DNA of 64,000 bases from Thalassobacterium maritimum (GCF_031127805.1 NZ_JARXHW010000003.1:124001-188000); one strand, 5' to 3'. Positions 1-9,719 are shown, counted from the stretch's first letter. Notes: a model not told the origin generated them from the letters alone. Made by a program: numbers and translations.

Positions 1-480
1 ATAATTAATCACCACAAATGGCTGTGCCAGCTCTTTCCCCGAGCCCGCTTCTAAACGCTGCCGGAACAGATCCGTATCAATTTGGCCGCCCCGCACCGAG
101 TCGAGGCCATGATTCACAATCCGCGTGAGCGGTGTCGGATTCTCCGCACAGAGCTCTTTGGCACCTTCGATATCCAGGTCGCCCAACTTACCACCAAGCT
201 CCGAGGCCACCTCGTCGTTGAAAAAGTCCTTTGGTCGCAGGGCGATGAAGTTATAAACCGTGAGAGCCAGCGCTGACATAGAAAGAAAGCCGAGCGGATA
301 CATCGCCCAACCGCCCTGCGCAACCATTTCAAGAAAGCTACGCTCGGAAGTCTCCACAACTGGAGCGGCTCCTTCGGCGGTGGGATCTGCAGTCTGAGCA
401 AAAGCTAAAGTCGAAGCTCCGACAAAGGCCAGCGCGCAGAAGAGCGTACGTAGTTTGAGTAAGTGTATTTTTGGGTGCAT
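1..480 (-). CDS. MotA/TolQ/ExbB proton channel protein (partial, runs off left edge)
   Basis: The minus strand reads open from an ATG at 480 to the window edge, giving the first 160 residues. They show a signal peptide (residues about 1-29, ending ALAFAQ), an acidic linker, and a hydrophobic segment beginning WAMYPLGFLS followed by FIALRPKDFF. This is the usual start of the exported-N-terminus ExbB/TolQ proteins of Verrucomicrobia and Planctomycetes. The family forms the inner-membrane proton channel that, with ExbD and TonB, energises outer-membrane transport. The gene begins 7 bases after the upstream TPR gene, so the three genes form one operon. The C-terminal channel helices lie outside the window, so the family call rests on the N-terminus and gene order. 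Confidence 0.75.
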   Translation of the reverse strand, partial: MHPKIHLLKLRTLFCALAFVGASTLAFAQTADPTAEGAAPVVETSERSFLEMVAQGGWAMYPLGFLSMSALALTVYNFIALRPKDFFNDEVASELGGKLGDLDIEGAKELCAENPTPLTRIVNHGLDSVRGGQIDTDLFRQRLEAGSGKELAQPFVVINY

Positions 481-487
481 GCGTTTG

Positions 488-1585
488 TTACGATTCAAGT
501 TTGGGTTCTTTTTCTAAGCTGTGGGTATAGGCTGCGTCCGGAAAGAGGAGTCGCATTTCGTCGAGAATATTTTGCGCGATGTCGAGGTCACCAAGTTGCT
601 GATAACTCAAATAATTGTAGTAGAGACCGACCAATTTCAGACTACTATCTGGCGCCGCCTGAGACAGAGCGTGCCCGAGATACTTCAATGCGAGTTTTGA
701 GTCCCCCTGCTTGAATGCTTGCACCCCATAAATGAGTTCAAGCTCTCCGAGAATCGCCGCATCCTCCTCTTCGATGTCTAAAGCAGAACTGATGTGGCCC
801 GTTACTGCAGCGCCCTCCCCGAGTTCTAGAGCCAGGTAGGCGCAACGAAGGCTTAGGCGCTTGCGGTTCAAACCCGTCGCATTATCTGCAAGATGAACAA
901 ACAAACGATATGCTGGCTCAAACAGCCGCTCATTGGATAGGCGCTGCGCTACGTTCACCGTCTGTACCCGAGATTCCTCGACAGGACGGGCAGCGACTAA
1001 GTTATCGAGTAAATTTAACGCTTTGTCCTTATAGCCTTCGATAAACAGGTGCTCAGCTACTGTATAATAATTTTTAACAATTTCAGCCGGGCTCAAATCC
1101 AAAGCAGTTAATTGCGACATCTCATAGGCCTGAAGCCAATCTCCAGCTTCAATATTCGCTTTAATATATGCATTCACCAGTTTGTGAATATTCGTTGAAC
1201 CTGGCTTAATGCTAGTCAAGGGAACCAAAGGTAACACTTCCTCCTTCAACAATCGAGCTCGTTCGGCAGCATCGGGATGCGACAGTGCGATATTTAACGA
1301 CTCTGTCATAGGCTTATTAATACGAAACTTCTCCATGTGCTGCCATGGCACAATAATGGCCCCGCCCCCTTCGACCATTTCGATTTCAATCCCCTCTTTG
1401 GTAGGATTCACGAAGCGTGCCCCCAGAGGACCGCTCTCCTGCACGATCTCGAGACGAACGGGTTCCAGATTTGAATAGTCAGGCCCCTCATACGTAGCAT
1501 GCGTCACATTTGTAGATAAAACGGAGAGCACAGCTAGAAGCAGCACGAACAGGCGACTCGGATGATCGCTTAGATAATGTATCAT
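488..1585 (-). CDS. exported TPR-like protein of the ExbB operon
   Basis: A protein of 365 residues with a signal peptide (hydrophobic run RLFVLLLAVLSVLS, then a likely cut near THA). Residues about 30-100 form a small beta-rich region. From about residue 130 to the end there are helical repeats of the tetratricopeptide kind (for example ALKYLGHALSQAAPDSS and LDIAQNILDEMRLLFPDA). TPR proteins serve as protein-protein scaffolds. Its start codon shares one base with the stop of the upstream TPR gene (TAATG), which suggests translational coupling, and the ExbB gene follows 7 bases later. Two TPR proteins before ExbB/ExbD is a recurring order in this phylum; I infer an accessory role in a TonB-type energy system. 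The exact function is unknown. Confidence 0.75.
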   Translation of the reverse strand: MIHYLSDHPSRLFVLLLAVLSVLSTNVTHATYEGPDYSNLEPVRLEIVQESGPLGARFVNPTKEGIEIEMVEGGGAIIVPWQHMEKFRINKPMTESLNIALSHPDAAERARLLKEEVLPLVPLTSIKPGSTNIHKLVNAYIKANIEAGDWLQAYEMSQLTALDLSPAEIVKNYYTVAEHLFIEGYKDKALNLLDNLVAARPVEESRVQTVNVAQRLSNERLFEPAYRLFVHLADNATGLNRKRLSLRCAYLALELGEGAAVTGHISSALDIEEEDAAILGELELIYGVQAFKQGDSKLALKYLGHALSQAAPDSSLKLVGLYYNYLSYQQLGDLDIAQNILDEMRLLFPDAAYTHSLEKEPKLES

Positions 1586-4500
1586 TACTCAAATTCCTTT
1601 CTGATTAAGGCCGCCCCCTGAGTGCCTTCTAGTCCGGGCGTGAGTACGAAAGCGTCATAAACCATCTGCACACTCTCGCGATCGTTCATTTGCTGGAGCA
1701 CTTGAATGTCTTCATAGAAGCCCATCGCCAATTCTTCCTTAAATCCGGGATAAGCCAGAATGATACGTTCAAAAAATCCGTGTGCTTCGGACAGTTTCCC
1801 CTCGGCTGCATAAGCACGGCCAATTTCAAGCAGTGCGCGCGCATGCATCTGACCTCTCCATTCATTGCGCTGTAAAATAGTCTCCAAAATCTCACGAGAG
1901 GCGGCATAATTGCCTCGCTGTGTTTCCAACCGGCCAATTTCAAAGGCGGCCTCCCCCGCGGCATCCAACTGTGTGAAGCGCTTAATCACCATTTGATACG
2001 CCTCAATCGCCAGATCAACTTGGTCTAAACGTTGATAGCATGCGGCCAACAACTGATGGAGTTCGAGTTCGTTGTCTGTATTGACATAATCGTAGCTCAA
2101 GTCCTGTAAAATACCGAGCACACGTTCTGCTTGGGTTTTGGCCATTTCAGTCAAGATCCACAATTTCCCCATCGCGCCGATCTTCGCCCAGCTTTCAGGC
2201 ACATCGACTAGTTTCAACATATCTGAAGGCGGCACATCGACCGGCTGCTGAGCATGCGCAAAGGCGGCTTTCAGACGCACAATCAGGGCAATATCATCTT
2301 CAAGATATGCCGCTTGCAAGGCCGCTTGCATCCAATCATCGGCCGAAACCGCAGGAATACTCTCATTTAACTTAGCAATAAAGGCTTCCAGCTCTTTCAG
2401 CTCTCCGACATCCTGCAACACCGCCTGACGAAAGTCATCATCACCAACAAAGCGATCACGCACTCGCACATCAATCGCCTCATTGGCTTCAAAAAAGCGG
2501 TATTGCTTGGCGCGATCTGTAACCAGATCGCGCAATTTCTCAGGAGAACTGGCGACCATCGCGAGAAAGTCCTCAGTCGCCTGACGCATCACTCGTAATT
2601 TGCGATCACTAAGTAAATATTCCGCCAAGATGGGGTCGATCTGATCGACCTCAGTGAGCTTGTAGAAGCGATCGGTCACTTGCTTCAAGGTCAACAAAGC
2701 CTCACGTGGTTGATCGCGATCTTTATAAACTTTAGCCAAAGCGGCACTGACGGCGATCGATTCTGGATCCGCGGCATACTTCGTAATAAAAGTAGATAGA
2801 TCTGCAATCGCTTCGTCCGCCCGAGTTTGAGCAATCAAGATCCTTGAAATTTTCAATTCTGCCTGCGCCAATAACGAACGATCCTCAGTGTGCTCAGCGA
2901 CTCGCTTGTAATGGACCAGTGCCTGATCCGCATCGCCGAACAAATCAACGATATTCCCGAGTGTGAGCTCCGCCGAAGCACGAAGCGGATGACTTGGATA
3001 ATTTGCGATAAAAGTAGTCACTAAATCGCGCGCTTCTGGAACTCGATCCAAAGCCAGTGTGGCCTGTGCCTTGCGAAAGGCAGCATCTGGCGTTAACTGC
3101 GGATCTCTACTGGCAAGCACTGTATTCAGGCGATCCAATGATTTTTTATTTTCTTGCTCAATCAAGTAACTAAGCCCAAGGAAATAATAGATCACCGGCC
3201 CAGAGTGACTTTCTCCAAACTGCTGCCTGAAATGTTCAAAGTCATCAATCAGTTGGCGATTTTCCATGCGAGTCATACGCGCAACACCGTGCTTGAATAA
3301 CAATAACCTGGCCGCCTGATCATCCGCGGAACGCTCTAAATACCAAGCAGTCAACTGGTATAGTTCCTCATAGCGCTCCTGCTCCAAATAGGCTTTCGAA
3401 GTTTGCTCGGCCACTGTGCTGCGGAAACGCTTAAAACCTTCTTGATCCAGATAACGCTTCCCCAGAGATTCTGCGATCTCCTGGTCTCCTAATTGGTAGG
3501 CCAAGGAATAGGCCGAGAATAGGATGTCTTCTGCATATTTATGGTTCGGATACCGATCCACCATTTCTTGAAAGCACCAAAAGGCCTCCCACTTTCGTCC
3601 CATATCCATATACACACTCGCGATGCGCCACTTAAGTAGCGGCGTATAGTTTTCAGAAGACTTGACCGCTGCGAGGTCGGCTTTCGCGTTATCCAATTCC
3701 GCCTTTGCGGTCACATAAAAATTACGTAGTGCCGAATTTTCAGCATACTTCGCGACTCTAGCTTCAAGATAGTTCACCTGCGCCGCTAAGCCGATCTCCA
3801 AGCGTTCATAAGTTCTTACAAATTGATAAAAAAGACTGGCTGTAGCCAAATCCCCCTCTTTCTTTAATTGATCGCCTACTTCCATCAACGCGGCATTGAA
3901 GCGCGGAGTATAAAACACTGGCGAGGGACGCCTGAAGAATTCCAACATTTTTCGAGAATCCGCCACATCGCCCTGCTTGGCTTGCGCAATCATCAAATAA
4001 GCCGCAGAGGTCGTGCGATCGACATCATTTTCGGCCATCCGCATATTGTCTGTAAAATATGGAATGCCCGCCTGCCACTCCTGCGTTGCCGCATAGATGA
4101 GAACAACTTTCTTCAACACTTCGACACGATCCACGCTAGACTGCGGATTACGATACAGAGAGATATAGATCTGCAGCGCTTCTTTGAATTTCTGCTGCAT
4201 CGCATAGGCGTCCGCCTGATTATAGCGAGCTAAAGGGACTAGGGCATGCTCAGGATGAGCAGTGATGAATGCACTTAATTTCGAGATCGCGGTGTCCAGC
4301 GCTCCAGTATTCCCATCGTAAAACTCAAACACATAGGAGAGGGCCGTGTAAAAATCGATATTGGTCTGCATCTCTTTCGGAACTTCCGACCGTATCGCAG
4401 ACATCAAGGGCCGAGCTTCAACAAGTTGATTCGAATGGAGCAGCGTTGTCAATCGCTTCACACGATCCGCCAACGATTCGCTATTCGATGTATTTTGAGC

Positions 4501-4641
4501 CGAACCAACAGTACAAAAAATTGTAAGTGCGACCATGCACGCGAGTCCCCCTAAGCGAGCAAAGGGCAATCCTAAACTCAGAGTATGATTCTTAACAGAG
4601 GGGCCACGACTGAACTGCCTCTTGAATGAATTTTGACTCAT
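1585..4641 (-). CDS. large exported TPR repeat protein
   Basis: A protein of 1018 residues. A basic N-terminus and hydrophobic segment (LGGLACMVALTIFCTVGSAQ, cut near SAQ, residues about 30-49) give a signal peptide. Nearly all the rest is tetratricopeptide-like helical repeats, with typical turns such as ALVPLARYNQADAYAMQQKF, DAAFRKAQATLALDRVPEAR and AFEIGRLETQRGNYAASREI. It is first in the TPR-TPR-ExbB operon and its stop overlaps the next start by one base. Such proteins are probably periplasmic scaffolds next to the ExbB/ExbD motor, an inference from gene order. No enzymatic motif was seen. About 220 bases upstream are non-coding and would hold the promoter. Confidence 0.75.
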   Translation of the reverse strand: MSQNSFKRQFSRGPSVKNHTLSLGLPFARLGGLACMVALTIFCTVGSAQNTSNSESLADRVKRLTTLLHSNQLVEARPLMSAIRSEVPKEMQTNIDFYTALSYVFEFYDGNTGALDTAISKLSAFITAHPEHALVPLARYNQADAYAMQQKFKEALQIYISLYRNPQSSVDRVEVLKKVVLIYAATQEWQAGIPYFTDNMRMAENDVDRTTSAAYLMIAQAKQGDVADSRKMLEFFRRPSPVFYTPRFNAALMEVGDQLKKEGDLATASLFYQFVRTYERLEIGLAAQVNYLEARVAKYAENSALRNFYVTAKAELDNAKADLAAVKSSENYTPLLKWRIASVYMDMGRKWEAFWCFQEMVDRYPNHKYAEDILFSAYSLAYQLGDQEIAESLGKRYLDQEGFKRFRSTVAEQTSKAYLEQERYEELYQLTAWYLERSADDQAARLLLFKHGVARMTRMENRQLIDDFEHFRQQFGESHSGPVIYYFLGLSYLIEQENKKSLDRLNTVLASRDPQLTPDAAFRKAQATLALDRVPEARDLVTTFIANYPSHPLRASAELTLGNIVDLFGDADQALVHYKRVAEHTEDRSLLAQAELKISRILIAQTRADEAIADLSTFITKYAADPESIAVSAALAKVYKDRDQPREALLTLKQVTDRFYKLTEVDQIDPILAEYLLSDRKLRVMRQATEDFLAMVASSPEKLRDLVTDRAKQYRFFEANEAIDVRVRDRFVGDDDFRQAVLQDVGELKELEAFIAKLNESIPAVSADDWMQAALQAAYLEDDIALIVRLKAAFAHAQQPVDVPPSDMLKLVDVPESWAKIGAMGKLWILTEMAKTQAERVLGILQDLSYDYVNTDNELELHQLLAACYQRLDQVDLAIEAYQMVIKRFTQLDAAGEAAFEIGRLETQRGNYAASREILETILQRNEWRGQMHARALLEIGRAYAAEGKLSEAHGFFERIILAYPGFKEELAMGFYEDIQVLQQMNDRESVQMVYDAFVLTPGLEGTQGAALIRKEFE

Positions 4642-4860
4642 AATACGGGGTAAAAGAAATTGCGGCCAACACCACAGCCGAGGGGATTACAATGATGACA
4701 ACACGGCGACTCATCAAAGCTCAGCATATCTAAGCAATAAAATGTTCACGTGCTTCATTAATGTAGGTATAGATTTCAGATCTTAACCCAGCTGTCAAGA
4801 AACGATGTGCTACGCGAAGGTTGCTATTGGATCAACTTGGGCGCAAGCAGTGCGCCCGAC

Positions 4861-5736
4861 TCAACTGGTTCGACGCTCCACCATAGCACGATAAGCACTA
4901 GGCGTATACTGAGTATGTTTCTTAAACCAAGCCGTAAACTCGGATTGATGGCGAAACCCGACTAGATATGAGATTGCTTTCACCGCTTGTGCAGATGAGG
5001 CCAGTTTCGCCTTAGCGACGTTCAAGCGGCGACTCTCATAATACTGCTTCGGAGTCACTTCAAAATTGGCTATAAAAATCCGATTCACCTGTCCGGCACT
5101 CACCCCAAAAGCCTTGGACAATTCCTGCAAACGGAAAGCCGACTCCAAGGAATGAGCATCTAACCAACGCCGCATGTTCAATGCTCGCGTATCTTGCTTC
5201 TTAGGAAGATACACGCGCACTCCAGCAGCCTGCATACGCCCGATGACCGAAGCTAACCAACGCTGAAAACGGCCCTGTATATCCGCATAGGTCAGGTAGT
5301 CCGCACCGACCCGTGGTAACTCATTATAAGCATCTGGAAAATCACGCTGCACCCGGCGCAACATCGGCTCACAGAATTTTCTCCATTTCGGAACTGTCAA
5401 ACTGTCCTCAACGATGGGTCGATCCAACTCAAAGAGTGGCCGTCCCGTGATCCAACGTGCTTCGAAGTGAATAGAAAGCATACGAACTGACTCGCTAAAG
5501 TTTCGATAACTCACTCCCGGCGGCAGCAAGACCCACTGGCCCGCCTGTACCTGCAGTTCATGCTTCTCTACTTGGATATGGACAGTTCCCTCCAAGAGTA
5601 GCCAAGCCGTAAAAAAAGAATTTTTGGCATATCGCTTACCAGAAGCTTGCGGGGGGCCCTCATAAATCCAAACCAAGTAGGCATCTAGATATTTCCATTC
5701 AAAAAAACTAAGCGTTGTAGAGGTATGCGGCGTCAT
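4861..5736 (-). CDS. AraC family transcriptional regulator
   Basis: About 291 residues from the ATG at 5736; the longer frame starts at a TTG at 5745 and looks less likely. The N-terminal half is a cupin-like sensor (AGQWVLLPPGVSYRNF, residues about 60-80). The last 100 residues carry the two helix-turn-helix units of the AraC/XylS family (FRLQELSKAFGVSAGQVNRI, then VKAISYLVGFRHQSEFTAWF and the YTPSAYR ending). Such regulators bind a small molecule, often a sugar, and activate neighbouring genes. It is divergent from the FAD oxidoreductase gene with 85 bases between the starts, so that gene is the probable target. The ligand cannot be told from the sequence. Confidence 0.9.
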   Translation of the reverse strand: MTPHTSTTLSFFEWKYLDAYLVWIYEGPPQASGKRYAKNSFFTAWLLLEGTVHIQVEKHELQVQAGQWVLLPPGVSYRNFSESVRMLSIHFEARWITGRPLFELDRPIVEDSLTVPKWRKFCEPMLRRVQRDFPDAYNELPRVGADYLTYADIQGRFQRWLASVIGRMQAAGVRVYLPKKQDTRALNMRRWLDAHSLESAFRLQELSKAFGVSAGQVNRIFIANFEVTPKQYYESRRLNVAKAKLASSAQAVKAISYLVGFRHQSEFTAWFKKHTQYTPSAYRAMVERRTS

Positions 5737-5821
5737 TATGCACAAAAATCATAAATTAATGCTTAAATAGTTAAAGCCTCTTTTCTTGTAAAAAACGCTC
5801 TAGCTCATGAGATGAGGGGGC

Positions 5822-7387
5822 ATGACTACTTCGAAACAATCCCCTCTCCGTTACTACGCGACTCCACAAAAGAACCTGGACTTAAACCTGGACGTCGACA
5901 TCTGCGTCTACGCCGGAAACTCCGGAGGTATTATAGCCGCTATCGCTGCCAAACGAAAAGGCCTCTCAGTCGCACTACTCGAACCAGGCTACCATTTGGG
6001 AGGACTCACAGCAGGAGGACTAGGTTTAACGGATATCGGCAACAAATTTGCAATCGGAGGCCTCTCGCGCGAGTTCTACCGGCGTGTCGGTAAAAAATAC
6101 GGCAAGTCCGAAGCCTGGGTCTTCGAGCCGCATGTGGCCGAAGCCGTCTACAGGGAATGGCTAGAAGAAATGGAGATCCCCTGCTATTTTGAAAGTTTCC
6201 TGAGCACAGTCGAAACAGCCAATAAGCGAATCGTCCAGTTGCGCACAGAAAATGGCATTACCGTCAAAGCCAAGCAGTTCATCGACGCAAGTTATGAGGG
6301 AGACTTGATGGCTAAAGCGGGGGTTAGCTTCACCGTAGGTCGTGAAAGCAACGATACCTATAAGGAAACCTGCAACGGCCGGCAAGTCATGAACAAACAC
6401 CAATTCAACTTTGAAGTGGACCCTTATATCGTCGAAGGGGATCCCTCTAGTGGTCTCTTACCGGGCATCGACGGAGAACAATTTAACGAAGGCGTGGGCG
6501 ATAAACGCGTGCAAGCCTATAACTTTCGTCTCTGCCTGACTGATGATCCAAAAAAGCGTATTCCTTTCACCGAGCCTGAGGGCTACGACCGTAACGACTA
6601 TGAATTGCTAGTGCGCTACTGCAAAGCCGGCTATGTGCCTGAGTTTAATAAATTCAATTATCTTACAAATGGGAAATACGACATGAACAACCACGGTGCG
6701 ATCTCCACCGACTATATTGGGATGAACCACAATTTCCCCGAAGCCAGTTACGAAACTCGTGAGGAAATTTTTCAAGCTCACGTTCAATGGGTCAAGGGGC
6801 TCATGTGGTTTTGGCTCACGGATACTGTGGTCGATGAGAGCTTTAAAGAGAAATACAGAAATTTCGGCTGGTCGAATGAAGACTTCCCCCAAACTGGCGG
6901 CTTCTCACACGCACTCTACGTCCGCGAGGCTCGTCGTCTGGTAGGCGATTTGGTAATGAACGAACATCATTGTCGCGGACATGAAGTCGTGGACGATGCC
7001 ATCTCTCTGGCAGCCTATACGATGGATTCCCATAATTGCAGTCGCGTTGTCATCGATGGCAAGGTCCGCAATGAAGGCGACGTGCAAATAAAGTCCGGCC
7101 CACCTTACCCGGTGTCCTATCGCTGCATCATCCCCAAACAAGATGAGTGCACCAACCTATATGTTCCATTCTGCATTTCTGCATCGCACATCGCATTCGG
7201 TTCCATCCGAATGGAACCAGTCTTCATGATCCTGGCAGAATCTGCAATCGAAGCCGCGACTATCGCCATCGAAGACGACCTGCCCTCCCAAGAGGTACCT
7301 TACACAAAGCTTAAGGCTCGCCTCGAAAAAGCGGAGCAAATCATCCATCCCGTACCTCCCGCAAAAAACGTGCAGATGGGCGAATAA
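5822..7387 (+). CDS. FAD-dependent oxidoreductase (FAD_oxidored family)
   Basis: A protein of 521 residues with no signal peptide. A dinucleotide-binding fold lies at residues about 27-55 (DICVYAGNSGGIIAAIAAKR, then LLEPGYHLGGLTAGGLG), which places it in the FAD-dependent oxidoreductase group common in Planctomycetes and Verrucomicrobia. A second FAD-contacting region near the C-terminus includes HIAFGSIRMEPVFMILAESA. The start at 5822 follows a purine-rich GATGAGGGGGC stretch. It is divergent from the AraC regulator and is followed by a hairpin terminator. Members often occur beside sugar-use genes and may oxidise a sugar or sugar acid, but no substrate can be assigned here. Confidence 0.85.
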   Translation: MTTSKQSPLRYYATPQKNLDLNLDVDICVYAGNSGGIIAAIAAKRKGLSVALLEPGYHLGGLTAGGLGLTDIGNKFAIGGLSREFYRRVGKKYGKSEAWVFEPHVAEAVYREWLEEMEIPCYFESFLSTVETANKRIVQLRTENGITVKAKQFIDASYEGDLMAKAGVSFTVGRESNDTYKETCNGRQVMNKHQFNFEVDPYIVEGDPSSGLLPGIDGEQFNEGVGDKRVQAYNFRLCLTDDPKKRIPFTEPEGYDRNDYELLVRYCKAGYVPEFNKFNYLTNGKYDMNNHGAISTDYIGMNHNFPEASYETREEIFQAHVQWVKGLMWFWLTDTVVDESFKEKYRNFGWSNEDFPQTGGFSHALYVREARRLVGDLVMNEHHCRGHEVVDDAISLAAYTMDSHNCSRVVIDGKVRNEGDVQIKSGPPYPVSYRCIIPKQDECTNLYVPFCISASHIAFGSIRMEPVFMILAESAIEAATIAIEDDLPSQEVPYTKLKARLEKAEQIIHPVPPAKNVQMGE

Positions 7388-7491
7388 AATCAGGAACTAA
7401 ACTCACGCAACGCGGACCTGTCGGCGACCTCACAGCACGTAATGCATCCATTCTTTGCGTCTGAGTCCAAGCCCTCTGCAAGCGTCCAAAG

Positions 7492-7520
7492 AAAAACCCG
7501 AGGCAAATGCCTCGGGTTTG
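7492..7520. terminator. probable factor-independent terminator between convergent genes
   Basis: Arms of 12 bases at 7494-7505 and 7508-7519 (AAACCCGAGGCA with TGCCTCGGGTTT) form a strong hairpin. Read on the minus strand it is followed by a T tract, so it best serves the gene at 7564-8835. It may also stop transcription from the oxidoreductase on the plus strand. Confidence 0.8.
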
Positions 7521-7563
7521 CTAGCATCAGTAACAAAAAGCAACTGACTCTGAAGTCTTCGAA

Positions 7564-8835
7564 TTAGTAGTTATAACTATAGGACTTCGTAGCACGTTCG
7601 CCGTTGATCCAAATACGATTTGCTTTCAAAACACGCTGCCCTTCGATACGTTCGAGATCCCCTTGAATACGGACGCGATCGCCTGAATTAAGGTCAAGCT
7701 CGGCGACGGTACGGCTTTCACCAAGGTCAACTGTAATCGTCTGGCCATTTTCCAGGCGGAGTCGAGCCAAGGTACGGTCTTCGTCAGCACCATCAATACT
7801 AGTGGAATAGAAGCGATCAACCGTGCCTTCGACACGGGAGATATTTTGATTTGAACTCATGTAACTAGAGCTCTGAGTCGCACTGCGACGATATTGGTTC
7901 TGTCTCGAAGCGATGTCCTGCGAGCTCGCGCTGGAACGTTCAAACCGATTCTGCTCCGATTGACGCTCCATTACATTCAATTCGTCGAATGCACGGTTTA
8001 CGTCAAAGCTGCGATCATTGATCTTCAAGGTGTTGGTGATGAAGATTGGTTCGCCATTAAGCTTGCCGAGCACGCCTTTAACTTTCACCTCATCGCCACG
8101 TTCAAGATCAAGACCGTCAAGCCGCTCCTTCTCCCCAAGATTAACGACAATACTCTTACCGTTATCAAGTTTAACCTTAGTTACCGTGTAATCACGACCT
8201 TGGTCATTTTGAGCCTCTAGTCTCATATGACGAAAACCATCAATTACGCCATTCAAAGTGCGCTGCTTAAGCTGCTTACTCTGATTTTTTAGATCCTGAT
8301 GATTACGCTGCGAATCAACGCTACGACTATATGTGTTTAGGTTACTGCGACGTTCATTAACATTGCGATTTTGGAACTCACTAATGGAGCTCCGATTGCT
8401 CTCAGCGCTGTCAACACTACTAGAAGACGATGCCCTCTGATCGATCATGTAACTGGCAGGGTCATAATCGTAATCGGATTCATGATAGCCATACTCGCGC
8501 TGCCAAGATTTTGAGGAGTCATTCCATGTATAGTGGTAGCCATAGTCTCGGCTCCCATTCGAGCTGTAGTCGTAATCATAGTCGTCTTCCCAGAGACCAT
8601 CTTCAGCCCAGAAGTCCCAGAGCCCACTCATGTCGCGTTCATAATCCGCAGCTTTTTGATCACTGCCTCTTTGCTTGCCATTAAACCAGTCAGCAGCGTC
8701 ATACCATTCCTCGGCGTGATAGCCCTCCGAGGACTCGTATTCGTAATTAGTATCCGCATGCGCGAATGTAGCTCCAGTGAACATTGCGGCGATGGCGGCT
8801 CCAGGGGTGAGCCATTTCATTTTGTCATACATCAT
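7564..8835 (-). CDS. exported protein with two OB-fold-like repeats and a Tyr/Asp/Ser-rich N-terminus
   Basis: A protein of 423 residues that I do not recognise. It has a signal peptide (cut near FAHA, residues about 20-27). Residues about 28-140 are very rich in Tyr, Asp, Ser and Trp (DDYDYDYSSNGSRDYGYHY). Two copies of a beta-rich unit of about 75 residues follow at roughly 195-275 and 335-415. Each reads Leu-x-Asn/Glu-Gly, then KVKLDNGKSIVVNLGE or RLRLENGQTITVDLGE, then a Leu-x-x-Gly-Asp-x-Val basic strand. That pattern resembles small OB or PRC-like barrels. A Gln/Ser/Arg-rich linker separates them. The start has AAAGGAAG 8 bases upstream. A surface or matrix role is possible but unproven. 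Confidence 0.7.
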   Translation of the reverse strand: MMYDKMKWLTPGAAIAAMFTGATFAHADTNYEYESSEGYHAEEWYDAADWFNGKQRGSDQKAADYERDMSGLWDFWAEDGLWEDDYDYDYSSNGSRDYGYHYTWNDSSKSWQREYGYHESDYDYDPASYMIDQRASSSSSVDSAESNRSSISEFQNRNVNERRSNLNTYSRSVDSQRNHQDLKNQSKQLKQRTLNGVIDGFRHMRLEAQNDQGRDYTVTKVKLDNGKSIVVNLGEKERLDGLDLERGDEVKVKGVLGKLNGEPIFITNTLKINDRSFDVNRAFDELNVMERQSEQNRFERSSASSQDIASRQNQYRRSATQSSSYMSSNQNISRVEGTVDRFYSTSIDGADEDRTLARLRLENGQTITVDLGESRTVAELDLNSGDRVRIQGDLERIEGQRVLKANRIWINGERATKSYSYNY

Positions 8836-9143
8836 AGTATATACTTCCTTTGTTGAGGATTTGAGTTGGGTGATAGACGGGTTGTGCCCCGCATAAGCAC
8901 TTTCGCAGCATCCATGCCAATCTTAAAAAACCTCAACGAGCTCGCTGATACACGAGGATAACTTATATAAAAAATTTATCGCGTGTTTCGACTCATGCAA
9001 ATGTCCATGAATTTAGATGAAAAATCCTGCATCTTGCAAAAGAGTAAATAGGCAAATAAAAATATAAGATCAGCCTACCGAACAACCACAGCTACAGACC
9101 AGCCCTCACAGAACAGCAGCCCCGCTCCACGTTGCATCAGAGA
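8836..9143. other. intergenic region, probable promoter of the gene at 7564-8835
   Basis: Bases 8836-9143 hold no convincing gene. A very AT-rich block at about 8961-8980 (ACTTATATAAAAAATTTATC) is a plausible core promoter area for the minus-strand gene that starts at 8835. No terminator or RNA gene was seen. Confidence 0.4.
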
Positions 9144-9677
9144 TTAAAAACGACAATCAAGCGAAACCGAATGCAGGTTTAGCCCATCGTTTACATCATA
9201 TATGCCGGCGTTTGACGTATGCTGATAGCGATAACCGAGAGTCCAATTCTCCTTAATTTGCCAATCTAAACCGATAGACGAAGTAAATTGAAAAGCGCCT
9301 CCTAAATCCAAATCACCAAATTTTTCCTCAGTTAAATAAGACGGCCCGCTGCTCACAACCAGTTCCACCGGAAACACGTCGGAATCTAAACGAAGCTGCG
9401 GAGCGATCTTAAGTAACCCACCCGTCGTACCCTCTCCGTTCAGAACAGCAGCCACCCCTTCAAATTCGAAGAGTAACTCATAATCATTAGAGAAATCCCA
9501 GGACCAAGCGGTGTCAGCCACCCCGAAAATTTCATAGCCTATGACGTCAACATCTGCTTCGGTGTCAATACCGACACGTAAGCCGACGCGGTCGAAACCA
9601 TACGCACCAGACGGAAGCAAGGACGCGGATAAAAGATTCAGTGACAGGACAGTGATTATAGCTTTACTTTGTATCAT
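9144..9677 (-). CDS. PagL-like acyloxyacyl hydrolase (lipid A deacylase family), outer membrane
   Basis: A protein of 177 residues: signal peptide (residues about 1-27, ending GAYG) and alternating beta strands of an eight-stranded outer-membrane barrel with a terminal aromatic residue (SVSLDCRF). Near the C-terminus YRYQHTSNAGIYDVNDGL matches the PagL active-site region, where His and Ser in the H-x-S-N motif form the catalytic pair. The third PagL catalytic residue, a Glu two places after the conserved N-D-G, is Asn here, so activity is uncertain. PagL removes the 3-O acyl chain of lipid A and so remodels the outer leaflet. It stands alone, ending 42 bases before the start region of the next minus-strand unit. 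Confidence 0.65.
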   Translation of the reverse strand: MIQSKAIITVLSLNLLSASLLPSGAYGFDRVGLRVGIDTEADVDVIGYEIFGVADTAWSWDFSNDYELLFEFEGVAAVLNGEGTTGGLLKIAPQLRLDSDVFPVELVVSSGPSYLTEEKFGDLDLGGAFQFTSSIGLDWQIKENWTLGYRYQHTSNAGIYDVNDGLNLHSVSLDCRF

Positions 9678-9719
9678 TTTAATTAGTTATTTAGATTATA
9701 TTTTGAGGGCGTAGTGATT

